Assembly: GCA_036924285.1 (NCBI GenBank)
Contig: JAYKYS010000005.1
Span: 5,394,001 to 5,458,000 of the forward strand
DNA from: Asterella californica
Lineage: Eukaryota; Streptophyta; Marchantiopsida; Marchantiales; Aytoniaceae
Length of the DNA stretch: 64,000 nucleotides
Reading direction: 5' to 3'
Below, piece after piece: positions 62,707 through 64,000 of this stretch. Numbering within the stretch: position 1 is the first letter of the stretch; every line of letters begins with the position of its first letter. The notes under the pieces were generated by a model. That model ran no database searches and was not told where the DNA came from. It was given only the letters and a program-made list of their open reading frames with translations. The translations under genes and the position numbers were made by a program.

Positions 62707-64000
62707 GCTTTTGAACAGATGATAGTTAGCCATGGTAAGGCATTTTCTTTCTCGGCTGAGGAGATAGGTTGTGTGGATCCTAGTGTGATAGCTCCGATGG
62801 TTATCTTCACTGTTCCTCACCTACCTTGGGAATTGAAGCCGATTCTAGTCCCTCGTGCTTTACTACCGAAGGTCATTGAGTTGCTGAAGGAGAGGGTACG
62901 AATGGGTATTCTTGAACCATCTATGGCTCCGTACTCTAGCCGATGGTTCACAGTACCTAAGAAGACAGGAGCACTGCGCTTCATCCAAGACTTGCAGCCT
63001 GCCAACAACATCACGATTCGAAATGTCGGGACAGGACCTGTGGTTCATGAAGTAGCTGAGGCGTTTGCTGGAAGGTCAATCTATTCTATTGGAGATCTGT
63101 TTTTAGGTTATGAACAGTTTCAGCTTGCTTTGGAGAGTAGAGACTTGACTACCATGCGTACACCTTTGGGATTGATGCGGATGTGTACTCTTCCTCAGGG
63201 TGCGACAAACTCAATAGCCCATATGCAAAATGCGATGCATAAGGTGTTACGAGAGTTTGTACATGAGGTCACTATCCCGTTTCTGGATGATATTCCCATG
63301 AAAGGCTGTCCGGTGGAAGACAAAGACGAAGCTGTGACTTCTGATGGATGCAAAAAGTTCGTTGCAGACCACATTCGGGATGTGGAGAAGATTCTGATGC
63401 GTTTGGAGGAGGTACACCTCACTCTATCAGGTACCAAATCTCGTTTTGGTATGTCAGAGATTGTGGTGGTGGGTCATTTGTGTGGTACTTTTGGGAGACG
63501 TCCGAACCCAGAGAAGGTAGATGCTATAGCAAGGATAGTTGACTGCACCAACATCACTAAGGTTCGACGGTTCTTGGGAGCTTGTGTGTTCTTTCGTGTG
63601 AGTATTCCTCATTATGCACACATTGCCGAGCCTCTTTATGCCCTTCTGAGAAAGGGAAGGAGGTTTACTTGGCGGCAAGAACATCATGAGACGAAGGAGC
63701 AGCTGAAGGAGATTCTGAAGTCTCCACCTATACTAAGGAGGCTTAGCTACAAGAGTGGGAGACCTGTGGTACTGACTGTTGATACGAGTCCAAAGGCGAT
63801 TGGATGGGCAGTTGGCCAAGAAGATGCAGAAGGTGTGCGGGTTGTTTCAAGGTTTGGAGCTCGGATCTTAACAGATAGACAACGTAACTATCCTCAAGTG
63901 AAGCGTGAGTTGTGGGGAGCTGTTACTGCTATGAAGGTAGATCGAGAGTTCTTGATAGGAGCTCGTGTGATACTAGAAACAGATTGTTTGTCTTTGTTGG
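62707..64000 (+). CDS. Family D reverse transcriptase-RNase H, open to window end
   Basis: Open for 431 codons without a stop from 62707 to the window edge. The N-terminal RT part reads PHLPWELKPILVPR and SRWFTVPKKTGALRFIQDLQ, then SIGDLFLGYEQFQLALESRD, RTPLGLMRMCTLPQGATNS, and the catalytic box F-L-D-D (PFLDDIPMKG, near 63281). The thumb has VVGHLCGTFGRRPNPEKVD and RRFLGACVFFRV. RNase H begins at VVLTVDTSPKAIGWAVGQ and includes RNYPQVKRELWG. The phrases IQDLQP, SRDLTT, LPQG/LPMG-TNS and FLDD-PxKG are features I associate with fungal Ty3 elements. The in-frame TGA just before 62707 separates it from upstream sequence. Confidence 0.9.

Larger units (their letters stand above)
58100..64000 (+). 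mobile_element. Family D gypsy element, plus copy 2 (runs off the right end)
   Basis: Starts TGTCGTGATGTGAATCATTTC inside giant LTR C (left flank TGCGG). A probable 5' LTR reaches about 59356 (...GAACACA), followed by a leader, gag, protease, and RT-RNase H up to the window edge. It is the most complete D copy here. Integrase and the 3' LTR are outside. The RT type resembles fungal Ty3 elements more than the usual plant gypsy groups. Confidence 0.85.

Overview
The window is nuclear DNA of a land plant, most likely a non-seed plant such as a bryophyte or lycophyte. This rests on a spliced plant-type CRY-DASH gene with short GT-AG introns (about 120-395 bp) and a PPR gene of the plant At1g73710 type, next to a large block of nested LTR retrotransposons. 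The species cannot be named from the sequence. No prokaryotic features, CRISPR arrays, rRNA genes or intact tRNA genes were seen.

Layout. Positions 1-14.5 kb are the genic part. There is a degenerate repeat array at the left edge, then the CRY-DASH gene on the minus strand (8114 to 3634, 14 proposed exons), a gene-free stretch, and a PPR gene on the minus strand (13985 to 11362) that is broken by several single-base frameshifts. Three short, near-perfect hairpins lie in and just upstream of the PPR copy.

From 14.56 kb to the end the window is retrotransposon inside retrotransposon. The most unusual component is a family I call the giant LTR family, with three copies: A (14560-29827, plus strand), B (35111-41057, minus) and C (from 55437, minus, entered at 58099 by another element). 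Copy B starts TG, ends CA, is flanked by a perfect 5-bp duplication (GGAGG), and contains no pol genes. Copy A ends at the matching base and is followed 12 bp later by a 12/14 match to a tRNA-Asp primer binding site. The simplest reading is that the ~6-kb unit is itself an LTR (B being a solo LTR) and that this LTR carries a long protein-coding region: an N-terminal helical domain, an acidic Ser-rich linker, a long coiled coil and a conserved C-terminal domain.

The other elements are: a Ty1/copia element (22223-27560) with both LTRs, GTCTA target duplication, initiator-Met primer site and polypurine tract, sitting inside giant LTR A; a truncated Ty3/gypsy element G1 (15218-20611), also inside A; a full-length relative G2 (43842-52590), which has extra open frames upstream of gag and is inserted in a deletion-derived gypsy element G3 (about 42857-55436); and family D, a gypsy lineage whose RT/RNase H resembles fungal elements. 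D is present as a minus gag copy with its leader/LTR (30359-32918), a plus copy interrupted by giant LTR B (33034-41480), and a plus copy running off the right end (58100-64000) with an intact RT-RNase H frame. Insertion order can be read from the interruptions: D entered C, C entered G3, B entered D, G2 entered G3, and copia and G1 entered A. Nearly all element genes carry stops or frameshifts. The long open stretches are D RT-RNase H at the right edge and the G2 RNase H-integrase frame.
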